NCBI RefSeq assembly: GCF_003008695.1
Contig: NZ_PXZT01000001.1
Location: 62,001 to 126,000, forward strand
Direction of reading: 5' to 3'
From: Trichococcus alkaliphilus
Lineage (GTDB): Bacteria > Bacillota > Bacilli > Lactobacillales > Aerococcaceae
DNA length: 64,000 nt
The translations under genes and the position numbers were made by a program. Below the pieces are notes generated by a model. It worked only from the letters and a program-made list of their open reading frames with translations, did no database searches and had not been told where the DNA came from. Of this stretch, positions 19,055 to 29,152 are shown piece after piece. How positions within the stretch are numbered: the first letter of the stretch is position 1; each line of letters begins with the position of its first letter.

Positions 19055-21619
19055 ATGCCGAATGAAGGCAATAATACACGATCACGCGCAAACAACAGGA
19101 AGAAGAACGGAACAACGCAAGGCCCACGCAAAACGGCCGTGAAAGCTAAAACGAAAGCGAAGGCGAAGAAAACCGGGATGCCGCTCTGGAAGAAAATTTT
19201 CTTAGGTGTTTTGGCCTTGGGGATTATCGGACTCGCTTCCGGAGCAGGTCTCTTCTTCTACTATGTTTCTTCCGCTCCCGAACTGACCGAAGAAAAGTTG
19301 GTCGGAACGGTGGCATCGACCATTTTGGACGCGGACGGAAATGAGATCAAGGAAATCGGAGGCAACGATCAGAACCGGACATTGGTCACCGCTGATGAAA
19401 TCCCGCAAGTCTTGAAGGACGCCATCGTATCGATAGAAGATCAGCGTTTCTACGATCATAACGGTGTCGATCCGATCCGGATCATCGGCGCCCTGTTCGC
19501 GAATCTCCAGCAAGGCGGCATCTCGCAAGGCGGAAGCACCATCACCCAGCAATTGATAAAATTATCCTATTTTTCAACCAGTTCCGAAGACCAGACATTG
19601 GAACGAAAGGCGCAGGAAGCCTGGATGTCCATGCAGCTGGAACGCGAATATACGAAAGACGAGATTTTGGCATTCTACATCAACAAAGTCTACATGTCCA
19701 ACAACGTCTACGGCATGGGTACAGCCGCTGAATACTTTTTCGGCAAATCCATCACCGATGTGACGCTCGCAGAAGCAGCCACTTTGGCGGGCATGCCGCA
19801 AGCCCCTTCCCAGTATGATCCGATCTATAATCCGTCGGCCACTCAAGCCAGACGCGATCTTGTTCTGGACATGATGGTCGAGAACGAAAAAATCACAGCC
19901 GAAGAAAGCGCTGAAGCTAAGACGGTACAAATAGAAGGCAGCATCATCGATCACACCGGCGATGTCAACACATCACTTGTGATCGACCCTTATATCCAAC
20001 TCGTCATCGATGAAGTCACGGAGAAAACCGGCTTGGACGTCTACGAAGGCGGACTGACGATTACGACCAACATCGATATGGATGCGCAGCAACATCTGTA
20101 CGATATCGTGAATACTTACGACTATATCGAATTCCCTGACGATCTGCTGCAGACCGGTGTTTCCATGGTCGATGTCAACACCGGCGCCATCCAAGCAGTC
20201 ATCGGCGGGCGCAACCAGAATGTCCAGCTTGGGCTCAATCGCGCCTCCACGCTTGAGCGCAGCATCGGTTCGACAATGAAACCATTGGCGGTCTACGGAC
20301 CGGCAATCGAATACTTGGATTACTCGACAGGCACATTGGTCGTCGACGAGGAATACAGTTACTCTGATGGCAGCGAAATAAACAACTACGACAACGAGTA
20401 CAAAGGCGACCAAACCATCCGCGAAGCATTGGTCGATTCGCGCAATATTCCGGCATTGAAGACTTTCCAGGAAGTCGGCGCGGATAACGCCTTTTCGTTC
20501 CTGCAAAAATTGGGTATCACGATCACAAACGATGACCAGGAATATTTGGTTGAATCCAATGCCATCGGCGGTGAAGCGACACCGATCGAGCTTTCTGCAG
20601 CTTATGCTGCCTTCGCCAACGGGGGCACTTACTACGAGCCTTATACGGTCCAATCCGTAACGACTGCTGAAGGCGAAGAATTCACCTTCGAACCGACCGG
20701 AACCGAAGCGATGAAGGAATCCACGGCCTACATGATCACTGATATGCTGAAGGACGTCATCACCGAAGGAACGGCTAAGAACGCCCAGATATCCGGCTTG
20801 CCTCAGGCCGGCAAAACCGGTACAACCAACTACACGGATGATGAATTGGCCGCAGTCGGCGGGACAAACGTGCCTTATGCCGCTCCTGATGCCTGGTTTG
20901 CCGGATATTCGACAAGCTACTCCATTTCGGTATGGGTCGGTTATGACAATTCCAAGGAATACGGAAACTTTTTGGATTACCCGACTCAAAGTCTGACGCG
21001 CGATATTTATCGTGAGTTGATGTCCTACGTCTCCGAGGATACCGATTATGCCGATTGGACGCTGCCTGCATCGGTCAGCCAAGTCTCAATCGAAAAGTAC
21101 ACTGATCCGATCATGAAGCCCGGTCCAAATACGCCGAGCAGCCTGATTGCCACAGAACTTTTCGTCAAAGGAACGGAACCTACTTCCACATCCAAGAAGT
21201 ACGGTGTGACGCTGTTGGCGCCTTCCGGTTTGAAGGCCAGCTACAATACTGATAAGGACGAATTGACCGTCGAATGGGATAAATATTCAGCCAGCGGCAC
21301 CGACTCCAATGCACAAGCGCAATACACGGTGACAGCAGGCGGCACATCCGAAACGACAACGGATACCAAAGTCGTCATTGATAATCCTGATAAAGGCACA
21401 ATCACGATTTCGTTGCTCGTCAAAGTCGGCTCAAGCACATCACCGGCTTCAACCATCCAGTTGACCATCGCCGATCCGGCGCAAGAATCGTCCGAAGAGG
21501 ATTCCAAAGACGACGAAGCAAGTGACTCCTCCTCTTCTTCATCATCCAGCTCTTCAGCGGAAAGCGACCAAGCATCCTCCGTTGCACAGGATGACGAAGA
21601 AGAAAATCAGAATCCATAA
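19055..21619 (+). CDS. ponA: Class A penicillin-binding protein 1A
   Basis: Bifunctional peptidoglycan synthase anchored in the membrane. Order: a basic cytoplasmic N-terminus (1-45), one membrane segment (about 47-70), a GT51 glycosyltransferase with EDQRFYDHNGVD near residue 128 and GGSTITQQLIKL, then the transpeptidase with SxxK motif STMK near residue 405 and KTGTTNY near residue 585. A fibronectin type III-like domain covers about 720-805, and a final acidic serine-rich tail includes ten serines in a row. ATG 19055 has AAGAGGTG upstream; a GTG three codons before it is part of that Shine-Dalgarno sequence. Length is 854 residues. Confidence 0.96.
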   Translation: MPNEGNNTRSRANNRKKNGTTQGPRKTAVKAKTKAKAKKTGMPLWKKIFLGVLALGIIGLASGAGLFFYYVSSAPELTEEKLVGTVASTILDADGNEIKEIGGNDQNRTLVTADEIPQVLKDAIVSIEDQRFYDHNGVDPIRIIGALFANLQQGGISQGGSTITQQLIKLSYFSTSSEDQTLERKAQEAWMSMQLEREYTKDEILAFYINKVYMSNNVYGMGTAAEYFFGKSITDVTLAEAATLAGMPQAPSQYDPIYNPSATQARRDLVLDMMVENEKITAEESAEAKTVQIEGSIIDHTGDVNTSLVIDPYIQLVIDEVTEKTGLDVYEGGLTITTNIDMDAQQHLYDIVNTYDYIEFPDDLLQTGVSMVDVNTGAIQAVIGGRNQNVQLGLNRASTLERSIGSTMKPLAVYGPAIEYLDYSTGTLVVDEEYSYSDGSEINNYDNEYKGDQTIREALVDSRNIPALKTFQEVGADNAFSFLQKLGITITNDDQEYLVESNAIGGEATPIELSAAYAAFANGGTYYEPYTVQSVTTAEGEEFTFEPTGTEAMKESTAYMITDMLKDVITEGTAKNAQISGLPQAGKTGTTNYTDDELAAVGGTNVPYAAPDAWFAGYSTSYSISVWVGYDNSKEYGNFLDYPTQSLTRDIYRELMSYVSEDTDYADWTLPASVSQVSIEKYTDPIMKPGPNTPSSLIATELFVKGTEPTSTSKKYGVTLLAPSGLKASYNTDKDELTVEWDKYSASGTDSNAQAQYTVTAGGTSETTTDTKVVIDNPDKGTITISLLVKVGSSTSPASTIQLTIADPAQESSEEDSKDDEASDSSSSSSSSSSAESDQASSVAQDDEEENQNP

Positions 21620-21620
21620 A

Positions 21621-21659
21621 AAACAGCCAGTTCCTTTATCGGGAACTGGCTGTTTTTTT
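21621..21659. terminator. Bidirectional terminator between ponA and nth
   Basis: Stem AAACAGCCAGTTCC / GGAACTGGCTGTTT with T-runs on both strands, ending the converging ponA and nth transcripts. Confidence 0.92.
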
Positions 21660-21691
21660 GTTCCGGATGCCGAAAGCTACACGGATCCGTA

Positions 21692-22339
21692 TCATTTCAA
21701 ACCCAAACGCTTCTGCCCTTCCTGGCACATCGAAAGCAATGGGCAAACGTCGCACTTGGGGTTTCTGGCTGTGCAATGATATCTGCCGAAGAAAATCATC
21801 TGGTGATGCGCATCTGACCATCGCTCCTTCGGAATTTTTTTCATCAGCAACTCTTCCACTTCCAGAACCGATGCTTTCTGGGGAGCGATCCGCAATCGTT
21901 TGGATATCCGTTCCACATGGGTATCCACCGCGATCGCCGGGATATGGAAACCGACACTCATGACGACATTAGCTGTTTTGCGCCCCACTCCGGGCAACTT
22001 GGTCAATTCCTCAAGAGTGCGCGGCACTTCGCCGCCGAAGTCCTCCAGCAGCATTTTGCAGCATTTTTGGATGTTGGCGGCTTTGTTCCGGTACAAGCCG
22101 ATCGTCCTGATTTCTTGCATGATCGACTCAAGCGGGGCCGCAATGAAAGCCTCGGGCGTAGGGAATCGGCCGAACAGGCTTGGCGTAACTTTGTTGACGG
22201 AAACATCCGTTGCCTGGGCGCTGAGGAGCGTCGCAATCAACAGCTGAAACACGTTCTGATGCAGCAGTTCGCACTGCGCGTTCGGGAATAGCGCCGCCAT
22301 CTCATCCAGCGCTTCTACAGTCTTTTTTTTCGATAACAT
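21692..22339 (-). CDS. nth: Endonuclease III
   Basis: Base-excision DNA glycosylase and AP lyase for oxidised pyrimidines. The helix-hairpin-helix motif LPGVGRKTANVVM near residue 115 holds the catalytic lysine, with the catalytic aspartate in AVDTHVERIS. The 4Fe-4S cluster motif C-x6-C-x2-C-x5-C is complete near the C-terminus. Length 215. It follows dnaD by 11 bases, as in Bacillus. Confidence 0.97.
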   Translation of the reverse strand: MLSKKKTVEALDEMAALFPNAQCELLHQNVFQLLIATLLSAQATDVSVNKVTPSLFGRFPTPEAFIAAPLESIMQEIRTIGLYRNKAANIQKCCKMLLEDFGGEVPRTLEELTKLPGVGRKTANVVMSVGFHIPAIAVDTHVERISKRLRIAPQKASVLEVEELLMKKIPKERWSDAHHQMIFFGRYHCTARNPKCDVCPLLSMCQEGQKRLGLK

Positions 22340-22350
22340 ATTTCACCCAC

Positions 22351-23058
22351 CTATGCGTCCGCGTCAGTGTCCAGCCAATTGTAAAGCGGCACTTCCATCG
22401 GCGCATCCGTTCCTGCTTTTTCATCGAACTTGTCCTGATTGCTTTGGGGCCGCGTCGACTGTTGCTGGATCAGATCTTTTACGCTTTTGATGTTTTTCTT
22501 CTCCCAGGCCAACAGGATGCGGTCGATGTATTTAAGGCTGTAGACGCGATTCAACACCGCTTCTTTCAAAGCCGATTCGATCAGTTCGAGCGGATAGTGG
22601 TCCATATCGATCCAGCTCGCAATGGTCTGCATCTCGATGGGCGATAAATTCCGCCCGAATTCCTGTTCGAACATGGTCATGATATTCTTGCCCTGTTGCT
22701 GGATGGGCTGTTTTTTCTCGGAACGCTCCATCAATTGGAAAAGCCGTTGATAGATCGGGTCCAAGGAATAGGAATCCTCCACTTTGCCGGCGAGATCATT
22801 TTTCGTCTCCATCAAGATCATTTGCTTCTGCATCAGATTATGCAGCAAGGAAAAGACATCCTTTTCGGCAATGCCCATATTTTCGGCGATCAGTGCCAGA
22901 TTCGGAAACGGTATGTTCTTATCGATGTACGCTTTCAGCTGCAGCACAAAGATGAATTCCGTATCCGCAAGCCCGATCCTTTTGTAGTTCTGCAGCAAAA
23001 AATTAGGGATCAGCGTCTGCCCAGATTCGATCCATTTGGTTAATTCATTGTATGACAT
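22351..23058 (-). CDS. dnaD: Replication initiation protein DnaD
   Basis: Primosomal protein of Firmicutes acting with DnaB and DnaI to load the helicase. It has an N-terminal winged helix (about 1-105, containing LLQNYKRIGLADTEF and PFPNLALIAENMG) and a C-terminal DnaB/DnaD domain (about 120-205) ending in LKYIDRILLAWEKKNIKSV. Length 235 and the asnS-dnaD-nth order agree with the family. Confidence 0.94.
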   Translation of the reverse strand: MSYNELTKWIESGQTLIPNFLLQNYKRIGLADTEFIFVLQLKAYIDKNIPFPNLALIAENMGIAEKDVFSLLHNLMQKQMILMETKNDLAGKVEDSYSLDPIYQRLFQLMERSEKKQPIQQQGKNIMTMFEQEFGRNLSPIEMQTIASWIDMDHYPLELIESALKEAVLNRVYSLKYIDRILLAWEKKNIKSVKDLIQQQSTRPQSNQDKFDEKAGTDAPMEVPLYNWLDTDADA

Positions 23059-23083
23059 CTTATCAAAAAACTCCTTTGGGAAA

Positions 23084-23130
23084 ACAGAAAGTGGAACAAA
23101 TAGCTGCTATTTGCCCCACTCCCATTCTGT
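23084..23130 (-). terminator. Terminator-like hairpin after asnS
   Basis: On the minus strand a long imperfect stem runs from ACAGAA to TTCTGT, with the inner stem CAAATAG / CTATTTG, followed by TTTTCCC. It lies between asnS and dnaD and probably weakens or ends transcription into dnaD. Confidence 0.65.
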
Positions 23131-23163
23131 TGTGATTAAATTCAGATTTACGAAACGCCCTGA

Positions 23164-24462
23164 TTAAGGGTAGATTCTGTTCAGTAGACGAGGGAACGGA
23201 ATCGACTCACGGATGTGTTCGGTTCCGGAGATCCAAGTCACCATTCTTTCAAGTCCCAATCCGAATCCGGAATGAGGCACTGAACCGTATTTGCGCAGAT
23301 CCAAATACCATGAATAGTCATCCTTGCTCAGCCCAAATTTCTCGATCTGTTCGCTTAGGCGTTGGTAGTCTACTTCACGTTCGCTGCCGCCGATTATTTC
23401 TCCGTATCCTTCCGGAGCGATCATATCCGCGCACAGAACGACTTCCGGACGATCCGGATGCTCTTTCATGTAGAAAGGCTTGATCGCTTTCGGGTAATTA
23501 AGGATGAATACCGGTCTTTCCGATTGGTTCGCGATAAAGGTTTCATGAGGCGAACCGAAATCATCGCCCCAGACGATATCGTCGAATCCATTAGCGTTCA
23601 ATAAGGCCACGGCATCATCATAGCTGATGCGCTCGTACGGCAACTGCGTGTATTTTTTCAGCAATTCCTTATCGCGCTCCAGCGTATCCAAGTAGATTTC
23701 ACAATTATCCAGCACCGATTGGACCAGATAAGCGACATACTTTTCCTGGACTTCCAGACTTTGGTCCTGATGCATGAAAGCCATTTCCGGCTCCATCATC
23801 CAAAATTCGATCAGATGGCGGCGCGTCTTCGATTTTTCGGCACGGAATGTCGGACCGAATGAAAATACTTTTCCGAAGGCCATCGCTGCCGCCTCCATGT
23901 ACAATTGTCCACTCTGGGACAAGTATGCTTCCTCATCGAAATACTTGGTATGGAACAACTCGGTCGTCCCTTCAGGTGCGCTGCCGGTCAGAATCGGCGG
24001 ATCCACCTTGATGAAGCCTTCTTGATTGAAGAATTCATAAGTGGCGCGGATGATTTCGTTGCGGACCTTCATGATGGCGTGCTGTCTGGATGAACGCAGC
24101 CAGAGATGACGATGGTCCATCAGGAAATCTGTCCCGTGCTCTTTAGGCGTGATCGGATAATCTTGGCTTTCTCCCAGCACTTCGATACCGGTGACGAGCA
24201 ATTCGTATCCAAGCTTTGAACGGGTATCTTCTTGGATGATCCCTTTGACGATCAAAGAAGTTTCCTGCGTCAGCGATTTTGCGACGTCGAACAACTCTTC
24301 GCCGACATCATTTTTCATAACGATGCCTTGGAAATAATGAGTGCCGTCACGTAATTGCAGAAAAGCGATTTTCCCGCTGCTTCTTTTGTTGGTTACCCAA
24401 GCACCAATGGAAATCTCTTGCCCTAAATATTCTTTCGCTTGATCCATTGTGATAAGTGTCAA
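23164..24462 (-). CDS. asnS: Asparaginyl-tRNA synthetase
   Basis: Class IIb aminoacyl-tRNA synthetase that charges tRNA-Asn. An N-terminal OB-fold anticodon-binding domain (about 15-105, [20 protein letters not shown]) precedes the class II catalytic domain. Motif 2 is [21 protein letters not shown] near residue 205 and motif 3 is [10 protein letters not shown] near the end. The start is a TTG with AAGGGG nine bases upstream; an ATG five codons later is the alternative. No T-box leader fits in the 32-base gap to aspB. Confidence 0.96.
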   Translation of the reverse strand: MTLITMDQAKEYLGQEISIGAWVTNKRSSGKIAFLQLRDGTHYFQGIVMKNDVGEELFDVAKSLTQETSLIVKGIIQEDTRSKLGYELLVTGIEVLGESQDYPITPKEHGTDFLMDHRHLWLRSSRQHAIMKVRNEIIRATYEFFNQEGFIKVDPPILTGSAPEGTTELFHTKYFDEEAYLSQSGQLYMEAAAMAFGKVFSFGPTFRAEKSKTRRHLIEFWMMEPEMAFMHQDQSLEVQEKYVAYLVQSVLDNCEIYLDTLERDKELLKKYTQLPYERISYDDAVALLNANGFDDIVWGDDFGSPHETFIANQSERPVFILNYPKAIKPFYMKEHPDRPEVVLCADMIAPEGYGEIIGGSEREVDYQRLSEQIEKFGLSKDDYSWYLDLRKYGSVPHSGFGLGLERMVTWISGTEHIRESIPFPRLLNRIYP

Positions 24463-24494
24463 TCTAGTCTACCCCTTTTTCCACAAAAAACAGT

Positions 24495-25685
24495 TTATTT
24501 TTTATGGGTTTCGATAAATTTTTTGATGCGATCTACTGCTTCTGCAAGTAGCTCTTCTCTGACAGTATAACTTATTCTGGCGTAATCAGGGTATCCAAAA
24601 CCATCGCCTGAAACCAAAGCGACATTTGCCTCCTCGATCAGAGCCAGCGTAAAGTCTTTCACTTCTGCAAAACCGCACATCTCGGCGGCTTCCTTCACAT
24701 TCGGGAACAGGTAAAAGGCTCCTTGAGGTTTCGTTACCTTGAAACCAGGAATGCTCGCAACAAGCGGATAGAAGAAGTTCAATCGCGCCTCGAATGCTGC
24801 GCGCATTTCCTCAACAAAATCCTGTGGTCCGGTCAAAGCAGCCAGCGCGCCATATTGGCTTGGTCCGGCAGGGTTGCTTGTCGAATGGCTGGACAATTCG
24901 ATCATTTTGCTGATGATTTCCGCATTTCCGATTGCATATCCGATTCTCCAGCCTGTCATTGCGTAGGTTTTGGAGATTCCGTTGATGATGATCGTTTGGT
25001 TCTTGATTTCTTCTGATAGGGAAGCGATTGAGATGGCTTCATTTCCGTTATAAGTCAATCGATAGTAAATTTCATCGGCGATGATCAAGACATCGTGTTC
25101 AACTGCCCACTCGCCGATCGCCTTCAGTTCTTCAGGCGTATAGATCATACCGGTAGGGTTCGATGGCGAATTCAAAAGCAAAGCAACCGTTTTTTCGGTG
25201 CGATGTTTTTCCAAGTCTTCAACAGTCAGTTTAAAGCCTTTTTCAGGCGCTGTTTCGACAAGAACGTTTACGCCGCCAGCCAGTTTGATCTGTTCCGTAT
25301 AGCTTACCCAGTACGGTGCAGGGACGATGACTTCATCTCCGGGATTAAGAATGACCTGGAATAGCGCAAACAAAGCATTTTTGGCACCTTCGGTCACGAT
25401 GACCTGATTGACGGCGAAAGTGACTCCGTCATACTTCTGATGATAATCAACAATTGCTTGACGCAATGGCAGGATACCGGCAGTCGGGGTGTAGTGGTTT
25501 GCTTTGTTCGATTGGATCGCCTCTACTGCAGCATTCAGAATTGAAACGTGCGTATCGAAGTCCGGTTCCCCTACGGTCAAGTTCAGGATATCCTTCCCTT
25601 GCGCTTTCATGACGTTGACTTTAGCTGACGTCGCCAATGTCGGGGATTCGCTTATTTTTTTCATTCTTTCAGAAATTTTTACCAT
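24495..25685 (-). CDS. aspB: Aspartate aminotransferase, class I
   Basis: Pyridoxal-phosphate enzyme interconverting aspartate/2-oxoglutarate and oxaloacetate/glutamate. It belongs to the class Ib aspartate aminotransferase group: LTVGEPDFDT near residue 40, the SPSNPTG motif, and the PLP lysine in INGISKTYAMTGWRIGY near residue 237. ATG 25685 has GGAGTG upstream; an in-frame GTG three codons earlier is part of that site. Length 396. Aspartate supply fits with asnS next to it, though the enzyme could act on other amino acids. Confidence 0.93.
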   Translation of the reverse strand: MVKISERMKKISESPTLATSAKVNVMKAQGKDILNLTVGEPDFDTHVSILNAAVEAIQSNKANHYTPTAGILPLRQAIVDYHQKYDGVTFAVNQVIVTEGAKNALFALFQVILNPGDEVIVPAPYWVSYTEQIKLAGGVNVLVETAPEKGFKLTVEDLEKHRTEKTVALLLNSPSNPTGMIYTPEELKAIGEWAVEHDVLIIADEIYYRLTYNGNEAISIASLSEEIKNQTIIINGISKTYAMTGWRIGYAIGNAEIISKMIELSSHSTSNPAGPSQYGALAALTGPQDFVEEMRAAFEARLNFFYPLVASIPGFKVTKPQGAFYLFPNVKEAAEMCGFAEVKDFTLALIEEANVALVSGDGFGYPDYARISYTVREELLAEAVDRIKKFIETHKK

Positions 25686-25700
25686 CTCAATCACTCCAAT

Positions 25701-26186
25701 TTATATGTTTTCTATATCTTTGAGCCATTTACCAGAAATAGCGGATATCAAATAGTAACCAATCGTATCATTTGCATTTTTGTAGGTGACTTCCCAAACC
25801 GGTTCTTCGTTCTCTATCCCCAGTCTTGCCTCCAGAATCCGTTCAGGGTTCTTGTCCGCTTGAGTGATTGACTTGGCTTCACTTTCGGTGATGACTTCCG
25901 CCGTGTTCAGGATAGTGGTTTCACCGCCGTCTTTCTTGATGATGACATATAATTCTTCGTTGTTGTCATCGATGCCAGCTAGCGTGAAATAAGTCTCCGA
26001 TCCATTGTACCAATAAAAATCCTGGACTTTCTGGATATTGGCGTTCGTTTCCGCAATGGCTGTTGCTTCTTTTTCCGCTTGCAGCATCGGCTGCTGGCTT
26101 CGGTAAAATATCGTGTAGGAGCTGACGATCATCAGGAAAAGAAGCACAATCGTCCCAACAATGACATTCTTCTTCACATCTTCCAC
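25701..26186 (-). CDS. ypmB: YpmB-like membrane-anchored protein with PepSY/DUF5590 fold
   Basis: A 161-residue protein of unknown function. One N-terminal membrane segment (about 8-28) is followed by an extracytoplasmic region of two PepSY-like repeats (about 35-95 and 95-160). It has the place and size of Bacillus YpmB, between dinG and aspB. The GTG start is uncertain; a second GTG three codons later is nearly as good. Confidence 0.8.
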   Translation of the reverse strand: MEDVKKNVIVGTIVLLFLMIVSSYTIFYRSQQPMLQAEKEATAIAETNANIQKVQDFYWYNGSETYFTLAGIDDNNEELYVIIKKDGGETTILNTAEVITESEAKSITQADKNPERILEARLGIENEEPVWEVTYKNANDTIGYYLISAISGKWLKDIENI

Positions 26187-26274
26187 TTCCTTGTCTTTGG
26201 TTGAAATTTAATCGCAATCTCACCTAATTATTAATGATACCTTAAACTTCATGCTGATGGAATATCCCGCCGCA

Positions 26275-29022
26275 TTATTTTTTCAGAAATTCTTGAATTT
26301 CCGCATTTATTTCCGCTTGACCGGCTACTTTTATCCCTACGCCCTCCGGAAGCATCTGTTGCATCCGTTTGGAATAATTGCTTTTAATCAATCTGTCGTC
26401 CAGGCAAATGACGACACCTTTCGTATTTCTGGAGCGGACGAGCCTGCCTATCCCCTGTTTCAGGCGGATCATCGCTCGCGGAAGAAACTCTTCATAGAAT
26501 GCCTTCTTGCCTTTGTCGTGGTGATACGCTTGGAAGGCGGCATTTTCCGGACGATGCGGCGGATCGAACGGCAGTCTGGTGATCACCAGGATCTCAACAG
26601 CTTGATCGGAAAAGTCGATGCCTTCCCAGTAAGAAGCAGAGCCCAGCAAAATCGCAGCCTCAGCCGACATGAAACGATTGTGCATCCTTCTCCGGCTGCC
26701 GGAGAAACCTTGCGCGAGTATTTCCGTACCCGGGAATCCGGAAGAGACAGCATTTTTGAGCTGGTTATGGACTTCCTCCAGCAAGCGGTTGGAGGTGAAC
26801 AGAACCAAAGCTTTGCCTTGTTGCGGGAGTACGATTTCCTGCATAGTCGAAACGATCTGTCTGGCCGCTTGTTTGTCATCCAACGACGTGATGGCAGCGA
26901 TGTCTGTCGGAAGGAAGATCCGTAAGCGTTCGCTCAACTTGTAGGGTGAAGCAAAATACGCTTCCTGTAATTCGGCTTCGCCGATTTTGTTTTTGAAATA
27001 GTCGATCGAGCCATCCACTCTGAGCGTCGAACTCAAATAAACGGTTCTGCTGAATCGCTCATTTATTTTGGAGTGGATTTCTTCCGAAAGGTCGATCTGG
27101 TTGATTTCGATCGCCAACGAAAGCAGGTCATTATCCCAAGTGTAGTGCAGCACATGATACGTGCCTAAGCGATCTTCAGAAAAATAGTGCAGATTGCTTT
27201 GGACCGCATCCAAGTCATCCAGCAGCGCCTTTGCGCGCGGACCCATAACCGGATCATTCCTCAAGCCGGCTTTATCCAGGCAACGCGTGGCGGCAAGCCT
27301 AGTCTCCTGTATGTACTGGTACATTTTCTTGAAGATTTTCTTCAGGCCGTTTTCAACCAGAAAATTCTCATCGAGATAAACTTCACCCTTTTCCCCCACC
27401 TCATGGATTAGGGAAAGCATCAATACTTCTTCTGACTGGGCACATTCCTGCTGTAATTGATCGATTGCGAATTCGAGGTTGAACAAATCATAGTCCAAGG
27501 AATCGCCATTCGGCGCCTTCTCTATTGCCTCGCGATAATCCCGCAGGAAGTAGCCGAAGCGCTTCAATCGCCGTTTCAGGAGGGACAGAGCCACACTTTT
27601 CTTGTGCGCATCCTGATAGACGCGCGGAAACTGATGTGCTTCATCGAGGATCAGGTTTATGGATTCACAATGGTCAAAAATAGCCAAATCATCGATGTGA
27701 TGACTCAAAAAGGAATGGTTCGTGACGATCAGGCTGGATTGTTCCGCTCTCTTGTTGTTGAAGGCAAAAAAATCGTCAGCTGCCCATTTTCCCTTCAAAG
27801 GGGCCTCGTGGCTGTCAAAGGTCAACTTTTCCCCGAGAAAATCAAAGTTCTGGGCTTGGCTCAATTCGCTGATATCCCCGGTTTCCGTCTCGGTCAACCA
27901 GACATAAATGCTCATCATGATCAAGGATTCTTTTTTGGTGAGGGCTTCCAGGGTCAATTCGGCCAATTTCTCCAGATGGATGATGTTCGTCTTCCCTTTC
28001 AATGAGCTTACCTGCAGCTCAAAAGGCAGCATTTTGCGCAACCGGGTCATCTCGTTATCCATGATCTGTTCCTGCAAAAGGAGCGTGGAGGTGCTGATAA
28101 GGACTTTGTTTGCGGGCGTCGCCTGATAAGCGGCAGGCAACAGATAGGCTAAAGTCTTCCCGATGCCAGGCGCAGCCTCGATTGCCAGATTTTGGGAAGT
28201 TTCGGCTTGGTGGAAGTCAAAAAGCGATTGCATCATCTCGATCTGCTCTGAACGGATTTCCAAGCCGTGATTTCCCATCAGGCTTTTTGCCACTTCCGAG
28301 AAATCGGAAATTTCTTTTTCCCTGTAAGCGGTCTGTTCCAAGAGTAAGTCCTTTTCCTTCAGCGCCAACCCATTTTTGACGTAGATTTTCTGCGGAAGAG
28401 GCGAGCGCATCTCTTTGGCGGTTTCATAGCTCTCATAGAAAAAGGAATCGTTGTCCACCTGACAATGCGCCGATAAGAAATTCAGCTTTTCAAGCGTGAC
28501 CAACGGCAAGTTGTTGGCCTTCTCCTTCAAATGGAGAAAAAGTTCCGCAGTTGCATGCGCATCGCTTGCGGCATCATGAGCACTGTCATGCGTCAGAACG
28601 AAGTGGTTTGATAAATCACCCAACCGATAGCTGGACAAGGTCGGATACAGGATTTTCGTCAACTCCACCGTGTCCATCGCGCGCAGCGAAAGCGGCGGCA
28701 TGCCGACTTCATGGAAGGAGTTGTCCAAAAAATGGTAATCGAAATGCACGTTATGCGCTACAAAAATGCAGCCTTCGAGCGTGTTATAGATGAAATCGCA
28801 GACGTCCTCAAAATAAGGCGCCTCTTTGACGTCCTTATTCCTGATTCCCGTCAACTTCTCGATGATATCCGGGATTTTTCTGCCCGGATTGATGGTTATA
28901 TTGATTTCCTGAACTATTTTGCCGGCCTGAAGCAAGGTACACCCGAATTGAATGATCCGATCCCCCCGCTTGAAGCTGGATCCCGTTGTCTCAAGATCGA
29001 CAATGGCATAGGTTTTCTTCAT
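26275..29022 (-). CDS. dinG: DnaQ-like exonuclease / DinG-family helicase
   Basis: A fusion typical of Firmicutes. The N-terminal DEDDh 3'-5' exonuclease (about 1-165) has Asp9 and Glu11 in IVDLETTG and the closing HDSAHDAASDAHAT block. The C-terminal XPD/DinG-type superfamily 2 module has Walker A AAPGIGKTLAYLL near residue 286 and DEAH near residue 460. The four iron-sulfur cysteines of Gram-negative DinG are not evident, as in Bacillus and Staphylococcus, where the protein acts mainly as a nuclease. Length 915. It heads the run dinG-ypmB-aspB-asnS-dnaD-nth. Confidence 0.94.
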   Translation of the reverse strand: MKKTYAIVDLETTGSSFKRGDRIIQFGCTLLQAGKIVQEINITINPGRKIPDIIEKLTGIRNKDVKEAPYFEDVCDFIYNTLEGCIFVAHNVHFDYHFLDNSFHEVGMPPLSLRAMDTVELTKILYPTLSSYRLGDLSNHFVLTHDSAHDAASDAHATAELFLHLKEKANNLPLVTLEKLNFLSAHCQVDNDSFFYESYETAKEMRSPLPQKIYVKNGLALKEKDLLLEQTAYREKEISDFSEVAKSLMGNHGLEIRSEQIEMMQSLFDFHQAETSQNLAIEAAPGIGKTLAYLLPAAYQATPANKVLISTSTLLLQEQIMDNEMTRLRKMLPFELQVSSLKGKTNIIHLEKLAELTLEALTKKESLIMMSIYVWLTETETGDISELSQAQNFDFLGEKLTFDSHEAPLKGKWAADDFFAFNNKRAEQSSLIVTNHSFLSHHIDDLAIFDHCESINLILDEAHQFPRVYQDAHKKSVALSLLKRRLKRFGYFLRDYREAIEKAPNGDSLDYDLFNLEFAIDQLQQECAQSEEVLMLSLIHEVGEKGEVYLDENFLVENGLKKIFKKMYQYIQETRLAATRCLDKAGLRNDPVMGPRAKALLDDLDAVQSNLHYFSEDRLGTYHVLHYTWDNDLLSLAIEINQIDLSEEIHSKINERFSRTVYLSSTLRVDGSIDYFKNKIGEAELQEAYFASPYKLSERLRIFLPTDIAAITSLDDKQAARQIVSTMQEIVLPQQGKALVLFTSNRLLEEVHNQLKNAVSSGFPGTEILAQGFSGSRRRMHNRFMSAEAAILLGSASYWEGIDFSDQAVEILVITRLPFDPPHRPENAAFQAYHHDKGKKAFYEEFLPRAMIRLKQGIGRLVRSRNTKGVVICLDDRLIKSNYSKRMQQMLPEGVGIKVAGQAEINAEIQEFLKK

Positions 29023-29023
29023 A

Positions 29024-29120
29024 AAAACAATCTCCTAAATAAACAGAAGCTTCTCCTGTTCCGGTATTTCTTTCTGCAAGACTTTCCCTGAAAATATCTC
29101 ATAAAAACAGGAGCCTCTCC
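29024..29120 (-). repeat. Imperfect direct repeat in the dinG leader
   Basis: Two related blocks, 29024-29056 and 29091-29120, 34 bases apart. On the minus strand each reads GGAGA-purine-GCT..., then TGTTT, then an A/T-rich stretch ending GAGAT..TTTT. Both can fold small hairpins (GGAG/CTCC in one, GAAGCTTC in the other). The copy next to dinG includes its Shine-Dalgarno sequence GGAGA. Confidence 0.6.
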
Positions 29121-29152
29121 GATCAAACTGTGCATTGTATGCAGCTGACCTC

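Noticed and set aside
19973-21082. Long open frame (369 codons) on the minus strand inside ponA
   Set aside because: It is an antisense shadow of a G/C-rich gene; the translation is rich in Arg, Gly and Cys without family motifs, and it has no Shine-Dalgarno sequence.
23059-23163. T-box or other leader for asnS
   Set aside because: This gap lies after asnS, not before it, and only 32 bases separate asnS from aspB, too short for a T-box. The gap is better explained as a terminator.
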